Shown in pieces: positions 46,557 through 54,913 of a stretch of 64,000 bases of DNA. Below the pieces are notes generated by a model. That model was not told the DNA's origin, searched no databases, and saw nothing but the letters and a program-made list of their open reading frames with translations. The stretch covers positions 20,146-84,145 of the forward strand of contig JANQSA010000004.1 in assembly GCA_028284285.1 (NCBI GenBank). Reading direction: 5' to 3'. Source of the stretch: Croceivirga sp. GTDB taxonomy: Bacteria; Bacteroidota; Bacteroidia; Flavobacteriales; Flavobacteriaceae. Numbering within the stretch: the stretch's first letter is position 1; every line of letters starts with the position of its first letter. Made by a program: the position numbers and the translations under genes.

Positions 46557-46564
46557 TATTTTTG
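46557..46564 (+). promoter_or_regulatory. -7 element TATTTTTG before bioA
   Basis: Exact TAnnTTTG match 17 nt before the bioA start; it suggests a second promoter within the biotin cluster. Confidence 0.45.
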
Positions 46565-46581
46565 CTCCTTTTAAAAGAGAA

Positions 46582-47847
46582 TTGGGCTTAAGCGATAGAG
46601 ACAAAAAGCACTTGTGGCATCCCCTTACACAACATAAGTTGTATCCGGAGGCATTACCGATTTCAACGGCTAAAGGGGTGTATTTGTATGATGAGGACGG
46701 GAAACGCTATATTGATGGGATTTCATCCTGGTATACCTGTGTTTATGGACATTGCCACCCTTATATCCTGGAAAGGGTTACCTCTCAAATGCATCTTCTT
46801 GACCAGGTGGTCTTCAGCGGATTTACCCATGAACCGGCAATACGGCTTTCAGAGGAATTGATAAAGATTCTCCCCCAAAACCAGGGAAAAATATTTTTCT
46901 CTGATAACGGCTCTACGGCAGTGGAGGTAGGGATTAAAATGGCGCTGCAATATCATTTTAACCGAGGGGAAAAAAGAAACGTAATTCTTTCTCTGGAGGA
47001 AGGGTTTCATGGGGATACTTTTGGGGCCATGTCGGCTTCTGGGCTTTCGGTATACAATGGGCCTTTTGAAGACTTCTTTTTAGAAGTGGAGCGGATTCCG
47101 GTTCCTACCAAAAGCAATCTGGGAAACCTTCTGGAACAGCTTGAAGATAGGTTACAAAATGGGGATATTGCCGCTTTCGTTTATGAGCCACTGGTACAGG
47201 GTGCGGCGGCTATGAAAATACATGAAGCGGAACATTTAAATGCTGTTCTGACCTTGGTAAAGCAATATGGTGTGATCTGCATTGCGGATGAAGTAATGAC
47301 CGGTTTTGGCAAAACGGGGGAACATTTTGCTTCTGATTTTGTGACCACTTTACCGGATATTATTTGCCTGTCCAAAGCGCTTACAGCCGGATTATTACCC
47401 ATGGGAGTGACCACATGCACACGGAAGATTTACGACGCTTTTTACTCGGAAGAACTGGCCAAGGGTTTTTTTCACGGACACACCTATTCCGCAAACCCTT
47501 TGGCCTGTACTGCGGCATTGGCCGGAATAGAATTGCTAACCTCTTCGGAAATTCAGGAAAACATCCGTTGTATCTCCAATTGGCATCTGGAATTTCAAGA
47601 GGAAATGGAACAGCATCCAAAGGTAATGGGAACACGACAAAAAGGAGTCGTTTTTGCTATGGACCTACATCTGCAAACCGACCGTTACGGTAGTCTCAGA
47701 GACAAACTCTTTAATCATTTCATGGATAGTGGTGTTTTTTTAAGGCCGTTGGGAAATACCATCTATATCCTGGCACCCTATGTAATACAGCGGGAAGAAA
47801 TGGACAGTATTTATACTGCCATCCGGACTGTCTTGAAAATTGTCTGA
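46582..47847 (+). CDS. bioA: Adenosylmethionine--8-amino-7-oxononanoate aminotransferase
   Basis: A 421-residue class III PLP aminotransferase that turns KAPA into DAPA using S-adenosylmethionine as amino donor. The start HLWHPLTQHKL and GISSWYTCVYGHCHP are BioA signatures. The PLP lysine is in CLSKALTAGLLPMG (about residue 266), and the ring-stacking DEVMTGFGKTG is at about 236-246. The start codon is TTG at 46582, since residues from GLSDRDKKHLW match family N-termini and no ATG is available. Its end overlaps the region of the ketosynthase start. It belongs to the biotin cluster. Confidence 0.93.
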   Translation: MGLSDRDKKHLWHPLTQHKLYPEALPISTAKGVYLYDEDGKRYIDGISSWYTCVYGHCHPYILERVTSQMHLLDQVVFSGFTHEPAIRLSEELIKILPQNQGKIFFSDNGSTAVEVGIKMALQYHFNRGEKRNVILSLEEGFHGDTFGAMSASGLSVYNGPFEDFFLEVERIPVPTKSNLGNLLEQLEDRLQNGDIAAFVYEPLVQGAAAMKIHEAEHLNAVLTLVKQYGVICIADEVMTGFGKTGEHFASDFVTTLPDIICLSKALTAGLLPMGVTTCTRKIYDAFYSEELAKGFFHGHTYSANPLACTAALAGIELLTSSEIQENIRCISNWHLEFQEEMEQHPKVMGTRQKGVVFAMDLHLQTDRYGSLRDKLFNHFMDSGVFLRPLGNTIYILAPYVIQREEMDSIYTAIRTVLKIV

Positions 47848-47854
47848 TCACATT

Positions 47855-49015
47855 ATGTTAAAAGATACCATTAGCATTACCGGATTTTCTTCAATTTCTG
47901 CCTTAGGCGATTCAGCGAATGAAGTTTTAGAAAAATACCAAAATGGAACACATTCGTTTTCTTTTTCGCAAATTGGAGAAGCTCCCGCATGGGTTGGGGA
48001 ACTGGCAGAAAGCAAAAAGAAGGCAGTTGAAAGATTAAGGCATTCCGACAGTAAATACCGGAATCTGGATAATTCGGTGCTGTATGCCATTCATGCTGCC
48101 AGGAAGGCGGTTGAAATGGCGGGATGGGAAAAGGATAATGAGTTTGGGATAAACATGGGATCTTCCCGGGGCGCTACAGAGCTTTTTGAGAAACACCATA
48201 AAGATTTTTTAGATAGTGGAAAGTCATCTCCATTGAGCTCACCCACTACTACCCTGGGCAATATTTCCTCCTGGGTGGCTCATGATCTTAACACCAAAGG
48301 GCCGGCGATTTCACATTCTATTACCTGTTCTACCGCCTTACATGCCTTGTTGAACGGAGTGGCCTGGTTGCAAAGTGGTCTTCGTAAACGTTTTTTAGTT
48401 GGGGGAAGTGAAGCACCATTAACACCTTTTACCGTGGCTCAGATGCAGGCATTGAAATTGTATTCCGAGGCAAACAAAAACACCGAATACCCCTGTAAGG
48501 CCATGGATCTAAAAAAAACCAGAAACACTATGGTGTTAGGAGAAGCAGCCGCCATAGCCTGTTTAGAGCTTGGCGCAGTCAAAAACGCCTTAGGTACAAT
48601 CAAAGGGATCGGTTATGCCACAGAACCTTTGAATCATAACGTTTCTATTTCTACGGAGGCAAAATGCTTTCAGGATTCTATGAGGATGGCTTTGGGCAAT
48701 ATCCCTACCGAAGCTATAGATAGTATCATTATGCACGCTCCCGGTACGGTAAAAGGAGATTTGGCCGAGTTTGAGGCTGTTAGGAAAGTTTTTCCCAAAA
48801 GGCTTCCCTTTTTGACGAATAACAAATGGAAGTTGGGCCATACTTTTGGAGCATCCGGATTATTAAGTCTGGAATTGGCCTTTATCATGTTGCGGGAACA
48901 AGAATACTTTAAAAACCCTTTTATGGAGCAGGAACCTCCTTCTCAGATTCGAAACATTTTGATAAATGCCGTAGGTTTCGGAGGGAATGCCGTTTCTATT
49001 TTAATTTCTAAATAA
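47855..49015 (+). CDS. Beta-ketoacyl synthase in the biotin cluster
   Basis: A 386-residue condensing enzyme of the FabB/FabF type. The Cys-His-His triad is complete: Cys158 in SITCSTALHALL, His294 in MHAPGTVKGD, His329 in GHTFGASG. It should therefore be able to extend an acyl-ACP chain. The ATG at 47855 is preferred over TTG at 47840, which lies inside bioA. It is situated between bioA and bioB. Because biotin synthesis needs a pimeloyl-ACP made by partial fatty-acid synthesis, and no bioC or bioH is in the window, this enzyme may take part in building the pimeloyl chain. That is inference; a BioZ-like direct reaction with glutaryl groups is another option. Confidence 0.85.
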   Translation: MLKDTISITGFSSISALGDSANEVLEKYQNGTHSFSFSQIGEAPAWVGELAESKKKAVERLRHSDSKYRNLDNSVLYAIHAARKAVEMAGWEKDNEFGINMGSSRGATELFEKHHKDFLDSGKSSPLSSPTTTLGNISSWVAHDLNTKGPAISHSITCSTALHALLNGVAWLQSGLRKRFLVGGSEAPLTPFTVAQMQALKLYSEANKNTEYPCKAMDLKKTRNTMVLGEAAAIACLELGAVKNALGTIKGIGYATEPLNHNVSISTEAKCFQDSMRMALGNIPTEAIDSIIMHAPGTVKGDLAEFEAVRKVFPKRLPFLTNNKWKLGHTFGASGLLSLELAFIMLREQEYFKNPFMEQEPPSQIRNILINAVGFGGNAVSILISK

Positions 49016-49065
49016 TGCACACAAAAACCTGTTAAATATCATTTATCCCTAAATTTGGTTTTTTC

Positions 49066-49073
49066 TATTTTTG
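49066..49073 (+). promoter_or_regulatory. -7 element TATTTTTG, 4 nt before the bioB ATG
   Basis: Exact TAnnTTTG match; the ATG at 49078 follows after 4 nt. bioB may therefore be transcribed separately and leaderless. Confidence 0.6.
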
Positions 49074-49077
49074 ACCT

Positions 49078-50163
49078 ATGAGTACTACAAGACACAACTG
49101 GACCAAAGAAGAGATCTTAACCCTATACAATCAACCTCTAATGGATTTACTCCATGATGCTGCCACCGTGCACAGAAAGCATCATGATCCGAATACGGTT
49201 CAGGTTTCTACCTTATTGTCTATCAAAACCGGGGGTTGCCCAGAGGATTGCGGGTATTGTCCGCAAGCGGCCCGGTACCATACCGATATTGAAGGTAATG
49301 ATTTAATGTCGGTGCAACATGTGAAGGCACAAGCCTTAAGGGCAAAAGCTTCCGGAAGTTCCAGGGTGTGTATGGGTGCTGCCTGGAGAAATGTAAAGGA
49401 TGGTCCTGAGTTCGATCAGGTATTAGAGATGGTGAGGACCATTAATAAACTGGATATGGAAGTCTGCTGTACGCTGGGAATGGTGACGGAAAATCAGGCA
49501 AAGAGGCTGGCTGAGGCGGGGTTATATGCCTACAATCATAATTTAGATACCTCAGAAGAATATTATAAAAAGGTGATCTCTACCCGGGGATATGAAGATA
49601 GACTTCAAACTATTGATAATATCCGAAAAACCAATGTAACTGTTTGTAGCGGAGGTATCATAGGTATGGGTGAAGCAGTGGAAGATAGGGCTGGAATGTT
49701 GGTTACCCTGGCTACGTTAAATCCCCAACCGGAATCGGTGCCTATTAATGCTTTGGTAGCGGTTGAAGGAACCCCTATGGAGGATGAAAAGCCGGTGGAG
49801 ATTTGGGAGATGATACGAATGGTGGCCACCACCCGAATTGTATTACCTGAGACCCAGGTCCGCTTATCTGCCGGGAGAACACAGATGAGTCCCGAAGGAC
49901 AGGCGCTTTGTTTTTATGCCGGGGCGAACTCGATTTTCGCCGGGGATAAATTGCTCACTACCCCGAATCCCGATGTAAATGAGGATATGAGACTATTTGA
50001 GGTATTGGGATTGAATCCTCAAAAGGCCTTCGAAAAACATCCGCAACCGGAAACTGTGGAAGCCGGGGATTCTACATTGGAGGCACTTGGCGAAAAACCC
50101 AGATGGTCAAGACCCGAGCACAGTATTGTGCGCAACGAAATGGCTAAACGTAAGTCCAGGTAA
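49078..50163 (+). CDS. bioB: Biotin synthase
   Basis: A 361-residue radical SAM enzyme that inserts sulfur into dethiobiotin. The [4Fe-4S] motif is CPEDCGYCPQ (about residues 51-60), and the YNHNLDTSEEYY and SAGRTQMSPEGQALCFYAGANSIFAGD motifs provide the [2Fe-2S] and substrate sites (Arg in SAGR). It is cytoplasmic. It is separated from the ketosynthase by 62 bp, which contains its own promoter element. Length fits Bacteroidota BioB. With bioF, bioD and bioA in the preceding 5.7 kb it completes the ring-forming pathway. Confidence 0.97.
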   Translation: MSTTRHNWTKEEILTLYNQPLMDLLHDAATVHRKHHDPNTVQVSTLLSIKTGGCPEDCGYCPQAARYHTDIEGNDLMSVQHVKAQALRAKASGSSRVCMGAAWRNVKDGPEFDQVLEMVRTINKLDMEVCCTLGMVTENQAKRLAEAGLYAYNHNLDTSEEYYKKVISTRGYEDRLQTIDNIRKTNVTVCSGGIIGMGEAVEDRAGMLVTLATLNPQPESVPINALVAVEGTPMEDEKPVEIWEMIRMVATTRIVLPETQVRLSAGRTQMSPEGQALCFYAGANSIFAGDKLLTTPNPDVNEDMRLFEVLGLNPQKAFEKHPQPETVEAGDSTLEALGEKPRWSRPEHSIVRNEMAKRKSR

Positions 50164-50235
50164 GAAGAGGGTAAAGGTCTTTCTATTTCCAATTAAAAAC
50201 GTTTTACTAATTTAGCTGTTTCAAAATTTAGCATT

Positions 50236-51117
50236 TTGGGACTCCACCTTGAACAGATTCCAAGAGTTAAAACGATTACAAAACGGGCTTTTTTGCGGGA
50301 GTATTTTAGACCGCAAAAACCCGTGGTGATTGAAAATTTTATTGAGGACTGGCCGGCTTACCGAAAATGGAATTTAGAATATATTAAAGAGGTGGCCGGA
50401 GACAAGGAAGTTCCCCTTTATGATGACCGCCCGGTAAAGCATGATGAAGGCTTTAATGAGCCGCATGCTCGTATGAAAATGGCGGAGTATATCGATCTGC
50501 TGAAAAGTAAACCTACCAAATACCGTATTTTTCTTTGGAATGTTTTAAAAGAAGTACCGGTACTACAAAAAGACTTCAGTTTCCCGGACTTCGGATTGCG
50601 ATTAATGAAAGGACTGCCCATGCTCTTCTTTGGAGGTGCTAACAGCCATACATTCATGCACTACGATATTGATTTAGCCAATATTTTCCACTTTCATTTT
50701 GAGGGGAAAAAGCAGTGTATTTTGTTTTCACAATCTGAAACCAGGTTCTTATATAAGGTACCCCATTCTTTGATCACAAGGGAAGATATTGATTTTGCGG
50801 CACCGGATTTAGGGAAATGGCCGGCGTTAAAGCAGGCCAAAGGTCATGTAGCCCATTTGGAACATGGTAATGTGCTCTATATTCCTGAAGGCTATTGGCA
50901 TCACATGAAATACTTATCCCCCGGATTTTCCATGAGCCTTAGGGCAGTGGCACGAAAACCCAAAAATTTAGCCAAAGCGGTTTACAATATTTTCTTTATG
51001 CGGTATTTTGATAATTTCATGAGAAGACGCAAAGGCCAGGAATGGATTGATTGGAAAAATGAACAGGCCCTGATACGAACGAATTTACAATTGGCCGAAA
51101 CAGATCAGCGTTTTTAA
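50236..51117 (+). CDS. Cupin-like JmjC-type protein (cupin_8)
   Basis: A 293-residue protein of the cupin_8 family (JmjC-like Fe(II)/2-oxoglutarate dioxygenases). The N-terminus with IPRVKTITKRAFLREYFRPQKPVVIENFIEDWPAYRKW is typical. The metal site HxD is in HTFMHYDIDLANIFHF (His-Tyr-Asp at about residues 141-143), and the distal His is in GYWHHM (about 223). It may hydroxylate a protein or peptide in the cytoplasm. The start is TTG at 50236; no ATG precedes the conserved N-terminus. It follows bioB by 72 bp and is convergent with recX, overlapping it by 4 bp. Confidence 0.82.
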   Translation: MGLHLEQIPRVKTITKRAFLREYFRPQKPVVIENFIEDWPAYRKWNLEYIKEVAGDKEVPLYDDRPVKHDEGFNEPHARMKMAEYIDLLKSKPTKYRIFLWNVLKEVPVLQKDFSFPDFGLRLMKGLPMLFFGGANSHTFMHYDIDLANIFHFHFEGKKQCILFSQSETRFLYKVPHSLITREDIDFAAPDLGKWPALKQAKGHVAHLEHGNVLYIPEGYWHHMKYLSPGFSMSLRAVARKPKNLAKAVYNIFFMRYFDNFMRRRKGQEWIDWKNEQALIRTNLQLAETDQRF

Positions 51118-51602
51118 GAAGCAACATCCCTGGTAAGCTCCTTGATTTTGGAATATACCAGGTTACTTTCCCATCCCCGATATAATAGATAATCCGCAAG
51201 TTTGCGTCGCTTTTTTTGAATATTTTGATCAGTTATTTGAAGCCATCTTTTTGTGGCCAAATCGTGGAACACTTTTAAGTATTCCACTTCTTCAATTTGA
51301 GAAAGCGCACTTTTTATGGCGTAATTCGAAATCTCACGTTGCTTTAATTCCCTAATTATCCTGTTCCGCCCCCACTGCTTGATTCGGAATTTACCGCTGG
51401 CAAAGCTTTCTGCAAAACGCTGCTCATTCAGATAGTTGTTCTGGATAAGATGGCCGATGATGTGGTCAATAGCTTCCGGGATCATTCGTAGGGCTATTAA
51501 TTTGTCCCTTACTTCTTTATGACAGCGCTCCTGATAGGTACAATACTGCTCCATTTTTCGGGTAGCTTCGGTAAGAGTGTAGCTTTTATAAGGCATACCC
51601 AA
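51114..51602 (-). CDS. recX: Regulatory protein RecX
   Basis: A 162-residue helical protein made of tandem three-helix repeats, as in RecX, which inhibits RecA filaments. Family marks include MEQYCTYQERCHKEVRDKLI near the start, HLIQNNYLNEQRFAESFASGKFRIKQWGRNRI (about residues 53-84) and a third repeat ending in YRGWES. The length is normal. It is convergent with the cupin gene (4-bp overlap) and lies downstream of the ribonuclease G gene on the same strand, separated from it by a strong terminator, so it should have its own promoter close to 51602. Confidence 0.93.
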   Translation of the reverse strand: MGMPYKSYTLTEATRKMEQYCTYQERCHKEVRDKLIALRMIPEAIDHIIGHLIQNNYLNEQRFAESFASGKFRIKQWGRNRIIRELKQREISNYAIKSALSQIEEVEYLKVFHDLATKRWLQITDQNIQKKRRKLADYLLYRGWESNLVYSKIKELTRDVAS

Positions 51603-51614
51603 ATGTATAAAAAC

Positions 51615-51648
51615 AAAAAAGCGACCCCAGCTATGGGGTCGCTTTTTT
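51615..51648 (-). terminator. Intrinsic terminator of ribonuclease G
   Basis: Perfect 15-bp stem (AAAAAAGCGACCCCA with its complement) and a 4-nt loop; on the minus strand it is followed by a T tract. The ribonuclease gene's TAA stop is part of the stem. Confidence 0.9.
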
Positions 51649-53194
51649 ACTTCAAGACTTTTCCATTTTTGTCTTTAAAACGGTATTCTAAATAGGTATA
51701 GGCATCGCGGGGTTGAATTTTCACCCACTTTTTATGCTCTAAAAACCATTTGTTCCTTATTGAGGGGAATCCTTTGGTTAGGTAGGCCGCAATAAAAGGA
51801 TGTAAGTTTAGCACAATATCGCTTTTCCTGTGGGGGCCTTTCAAAATACGTTCCAGGTCCACATTGATCTTTTCAATTAAGACGATAGGGGCTTCTACTT
51901 CTTGCCCGTTGCCACTTGGATCTACCTCGCTGGTTTTAATTTTCATCTCGGGGCGTACCCGTTGTCTGGTAATTTGAACCAGACCAAATTTACTAGGTGG
52001 TAAGATCTTATGCTTGGCACGATCATCCTTCATTTCCTCCCGCAAATGGTCAAATAGCTTCCTCCGGTGCTCTCCTCTGGTCATGTCTATGAAATCTACA
52101 ACAATAATACCGCCCATATCCCGCAGTCTGAGTTGACGTGCGATTTCACTGGCGGCCAGTAAATTTACTTCCAATGCAGTATCTTCCTGGTTTTTAGCCT
52201 TGTTTGAACGGTTACCACTATTAACATCTATAACGTGTAGTGCTTCCGTATGTTCAATGACCAAATACGCTCCTCTGCTCATGGAGGCTGTTCTCCCAAA
52301 AGAAGTCTTTATTTGACGTTCGATACCAAATTTCTCAAAAATGGGAGCATGACCTTTGTATAGTTTTACGATGGTTTCTTTTTCCGGCGCAATTTCAAGT
52401 AAATAGTCTTTGATATTATCAAAAAGTGATTCGTCATCTACATGAATTCCGGTAAAAGAATCGTTGAAAACATCTCGTAAAATGGAAGAGGCCCGGTTTA
52501 ATTCTACCAATACTTTGGAAGGGTGCCCCGCTCTGTTAAGGGACTTACACATAATAGTCCATTTGTTGAGCAGGTTTTGAAGGTCTCTATCTAATTCTGC
52601 TACTTTTTTGCCTTCTGCTACCGTGCGAATAATAACTCCAAATCCTTTTGGCTTTATGCTGGTAACCAGTCTTTTCAGCCTATCTTTTTCCTCCCGGCTT
52701 CCAATTTTCTGGGAAACAGAGACTCTGTCGGAAAAAGGGACCATAACCAAATAACGTCCGGCCAGGGAAAGCTCGGAACTTATTCTGGGCCCTTTGGTGG
52801 ATATGGGTTCTTTTACTATTTGCACTAAAATGGATTGATTGGCCTTAACAACATCGTTGATACCGCCATTCTTATCAATATCTTTTTCAAATGGAAAATT
52901 CTTTAGCGAGAAATCCTTTAATTTTCCCGTTCGCGCCAGTTTAACAAATTTAAGAAGTGTGGAAAGTTGCGGCCCTAGATCGTGGTAATGCAAGAATGCA
53001 TCTTTTTCATAACCCACATTTACAAAGGCGGCGTTAAGGCCGGTAACGGGTTTTCGGATTTTTGCCAGGAAGATGTCTCCCACAGCAAAGCTGTTATTAT
53101 CCTCTTCTTTATGTAATTCTATTAATTTTCCATTTTTCAACAAGGCAAAATCGACAGCATCAGAACTAGATCTTACAATTAATTCTGTATTCAC
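51647..53194 (-). CDS. rng: Ribonuclease G/E family endoribonuclease
   Basis: A 515-residue enzyme for RNA decay and rRNA processing. The S1 domain is at ~35-125 (VGDIFLAKIRKPVTGLNAAFVNVGYEKDAFLHYHDLGP). The DNase I-like catalytic core includes VIDVNSGNR (about residue 305) and IIVVDFIDM (about 347), with the metal-binding aspartates in both. The start is set at GTG 53192-53194 because the family begins with NTELIVRSSSDAVDFALL; the frame is open a little further (TTG at 53203 and 53239) but without conservation. It is preceded by a 29-residue gene with its own terminator, so it has a separate promoter. Confidence 0.92.
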   Translation of the reverse strand: MNTELIVRSSSDAVDFALLKNGKLIELHKEEDNNSFAVGDIFLAKIRKPVTGLNAAFVNVGYEKDAFLHYHDLGPQLSTLLKFVKLARTGKLKDFSLKNFPFEKDIDKNGGINDVVKANQSILVQIVKEPISTKGPRISSELSLAGRYLVMVPFSDRVSVSQKIGSREEKDRLKRLVTSIKPKGFGVIIRTVAEGKKVAELDRDLQNLLNKWTIMCKSLNRAGHPSKVLVELNRASSILRDVFNDSFTGIHVDDESLFDNIKDYLLEIAPEKETIVKLYKGHAPIFEKFGIERQIKTSFGRTASMSRGAYLVIEHTEALHVIDVNSGNRSNKAKNQEDTALEVNLLAASEIARQLRLRDMGGIIVVDFIDMTRGEHRRKLFDHLREEMKDDRAKHKILPPSKFGLVQITRQRVRPEMKIKTSEVDPSGNGQEVEAPIVLIEKINVDLERILKGPHRKSDIVLNLHPFIAAYLTKGFPSIRNKWFLEHKKWVKIQPRDAYTYLEYRFKDKNGKVLK

Positions 53195-53314
53195 ATTTGT
53201 CAATTTTGTGGTTGCTATTACAGGCAACCTATTAAACAATCTGTATATTTTCGATTATTACAATCGATAGTGTAAAGAAAACTTTGTCAATAATGTCAAA
53301 GAACGTGGGAAACA

Positions 53315-53342
53315 AAAAAGTAGTCCTACAAGACTACTTTTT
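53315..53342 (-). terminator. Intrinsic terminator of the 29-residue basic protein gene
   Basis: Stem AAAAAGTAGTC / GACTACTTTTT with a 6-nt loop; on the minus strand a T run follows. The stop codon TAG of the small gene is inside the stem. Confidence 0.85.
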
Positions 53343-53423
53343 CTTGTGTCGGTTGGCCCTTCTGCGCTTTTTGCGCTTGTGGGTGGCCACCTTATGTCTT
53401 TTTCTTTTTTTACCACTCGGCAT
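53334..53423 (-). CDS. 29-residue highly basic protein, possible small ribosomal protein
   Basis: A short frame from ATG 53421-53423 to TAG, encoding 29 residues of which more than half are Lys, Arg or His; it begins MPSGKKRKRH and ends ANRHKKK. It has a clear terminator overlapping its stop and lies 26 bp downstream of the HU gene in the same direction, so it is transcribed. The sequence type is, in my memory, almost invariant across Flavobacteriia. Its composition suggests a ribosomal protein or RNA-binding peptide; Bacteroidota ribosomes have lineage-specific small proteins such as bL38, but I cannot verify identity. It is too short for usual gene-calling limits. Confidence 0.75.
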   Translation of the reverse strand: MPSGKKRKRHKVATHKRKKRRRANRHKKK

Positions 53424-53449
53424 AGGGCGATACTTTTATTTTATGAGGA

Positions 53450-53740
53450 TTATTTTACCTGAACGTTACTTTTGACTCCCTCTACAAAAACCTTGGCAGG
53501 TTTAAAGGCCGGTATGTTATGTGCAGGAATTTTTATAGTTGTATTCTTAGAAATATTTCTTCCTGTTTTTTCCGCTCTTGTCTTGATGATAAAACTTCCA
53601 AAACCCCTTAAATACACGTTATCCCCATTTTCCAAGGAGTTTTTTACCTCCTCCATAAAAGATTCCACCGTTGCTTGTACATCTCCTTTTTCCATCCCTA
53701 GTTTTTCAGAGATTCTAGATACAATATCTGCTTTCGTCAT
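53450..53740 (-). CDS. HU family DNA-binding protein
   Basis: A 96-residue histone-like nucleoid protein that bends and compacts DNA. The family pattern is complete: MTKADIVSRISEKLGMEKGDVQATVESFMEEV helices (residues 1-32), then GDNVYLRGFGSFIIKTR (about 39-55) and the arm RNISKNTTIKIPAHNIPAFKPAKVF (about 61-85) with the intercalating proline. It is in an operon with the 29-residue basic protein downstream. Its promoter element TATATTTG lies about 34 nt before the ATG. The paralog type (HU or IHF-like) is not decided. Confidence 0.95.
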   Translation of the reverse strand: MTKADIVSRISEKLGMEKGDVQATVESFMEEVKNSLENGDNVYLRGFGSFIIKTRAEKTGRNISKNTTIKIPAHNIPAFKPAKVFVEGVKSNVQVK

Positions 53741-53773
53741 TTTGTAAAAATAAATTGGTTTTTTTTAGGCTTG

Positions 53774-53781
53774 CAAATATA
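53774..53781 (-). promoter_or_regulatory. -7 element TATATTTG for the HU gene
   Basis: Exact TAnnTTTG match on the minus strand, about 33 nt before the ATG at 53740. Confidence 0.55.
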
Positions 53782-53841
53782 TAAATGTTTTATATAATGC
53801 CCTAAAGTTTAAGGATATAAACTCAAGGAAAACCTAAATAG

Positions 53842-53849
53842 TATTTTTG
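53842..53849 (+). promoter_or_regulatory. -7 element TATTTTTG, 4 nt before the mutY ATG
   Basis: Exact TAnnTTTG match; the ATG at 53854 follows after 4 nt, again predicting a leaderless mRNA. Confidence 0.6.
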
Positions 53850-53853
53850 AAAC

Positions 53854-54891
53854 ATGAATTTTTCCCAAAGAATATTGGAATGGTATGCTGAGCACAAAAG
53901 GGAACTTCCCTGGCGGGAGACCCAAGATCCTTATACCATATGGTTGTCCGAAGTAATTTTGCAGCAAACCAGGGTGGTCCAGGGATTACCCTATTACGAA
54001 AGGTTCGTCAAGGCCTTCCCAACGGTTCAGGATATGGCGGCTGCGGAGGAAGAACACATCTTAAAACTTTGGCAGGGGTTGGGCTATTACAGCAGAGCCC
54101 GGAATATGCATATTACCGCTAAACAAATAACTGCCGAATACGGAGGTAACTTTCCGGATACTTATACAGAACTTTTGAAATTAAAAGGCGTAGGAGATTA
54201 TACCGCCAGTGCCATTGCGTCAATATGCTTTAATGAGCTACAACCCGTGGTAGATGGGAACGTTTACCGGGTTTTGTCTCGTTATTTTGGGGTTGATCTC
54301 CCAATTGATTCGGGGAAAGGCGTCCGGTATTTCAAGGAGTTGGCCAGGAATGTAATGAATAGGGACAATATTAGGGATTACAACCAGGGGATCATGGAAT
54401 TTGGAGCGGTGCAATGTGCACCCAAAAAGCCGTATTGTCTACTTTGTCCCTTACAGGATAGCTGTGTTGCGCTTGCACAAAACAAGGTGCAGCACCTTCC
54501 GGTTAAAACAAAAAAGACAAAAATCAGATCAAGGTATTTTAACTACCTTTTGTTTATTGACACAAATTATAATACCCTAATGGAACAACGGGTGGGTAAA
54601 GGCATATGGAAAGGGCTGTATCAATTTCCGTTGGTGGAGACCAATGAAGAAATGACTTTGGAAATGTTAAGAAAATCTGTAGAAAAGAAATGGAAGGATG
54701 TAGGCATACTTTCATTATCACTTTGCAACCCAACGCCCATTGTTCATAAATTATCGCATCAACATCTACATACCAAATTCTGGAGGGTTAACACAAGTAC
54801 ACCTTTAGAAGGGGCTATTCCCTGGTCAAAAGTACATCAACTCCCCGTTCCTGTTTTGATTGCAGACTTTATTAAGAGTATTAAAATTTAG
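53854..54891 (+). CDS. mutY: A/G-specific adenine glycosylase
   Basis: A 345-residue base-excision repair enzyme that removes adenine opposite 8-oxoguanine. The catalytic Glu is in WLSEVILQQTRV (about residue 34), the helix-hairpin-helix is LKGVGDYTASAIAS (about 111-124), the catalytic Asp is in PVVDGNVYRVLSR (about 133), and the [4Fe-4S] cluster ligands are the four cysteines in CAPKKPYCLLCPLQDSC (about 189-205). The C-terminal ~115 residues are a NUDIX-like domain that recognises the oxidised base. It starts the mutY-ssb-gldE-gldD run, a gene order conserved in gliding Flavobacteriia. Confidence 0.96.
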   Translation: MNFSQRILEWYAEHKRELPWRETQDPYTIWLSEVILQQTRVVQGLPYYERFVKAFPTVQDMAAAEEEHILKLWQGLGYYSRARNMHITAKQITAEYGGNFPDTYTELLKLKGVGDYTASAIASICFNELQPVVDGNVYRVLSRYFGVDLPIDSGKGVRYFKELARNVMNRDNIRDYNQGIMEFGAVQCAPKKPYCLLCPLQDSCVALAQNKVQHLPVKTKKTKIRSRYFNYLLFIDTNYNTLMEQRVGKGIWKGLYQFPLVETNEEMTLEMLRKSVEKKWKDVGILSLSLCNPTPIVHKLSHQHLHTKFWRVNTSTPLEGAIPWSKVHQLPVPVLIADFIKSIKI

Positions 54892-54899
54892 TATTTTTG
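54892..54899 (+). promoter_or_regulatory. -7 element TATTTTTG for ssb
   Basis: Exact TAnnTTTG match at the end of mutY, 14 nt before the ssb ATG at 54914. Confidence 0.5.
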
Positions 54900-54913
54900 A
54901 GAAATACTTTATT

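Noticed and set aside
53284..53475. A 63-codon frame on the plus strand over the small basic gene
   Set aside because: The minus strand encodes the conserved 29-residue basic protein with its own terminator; the plus frame is its shadow.
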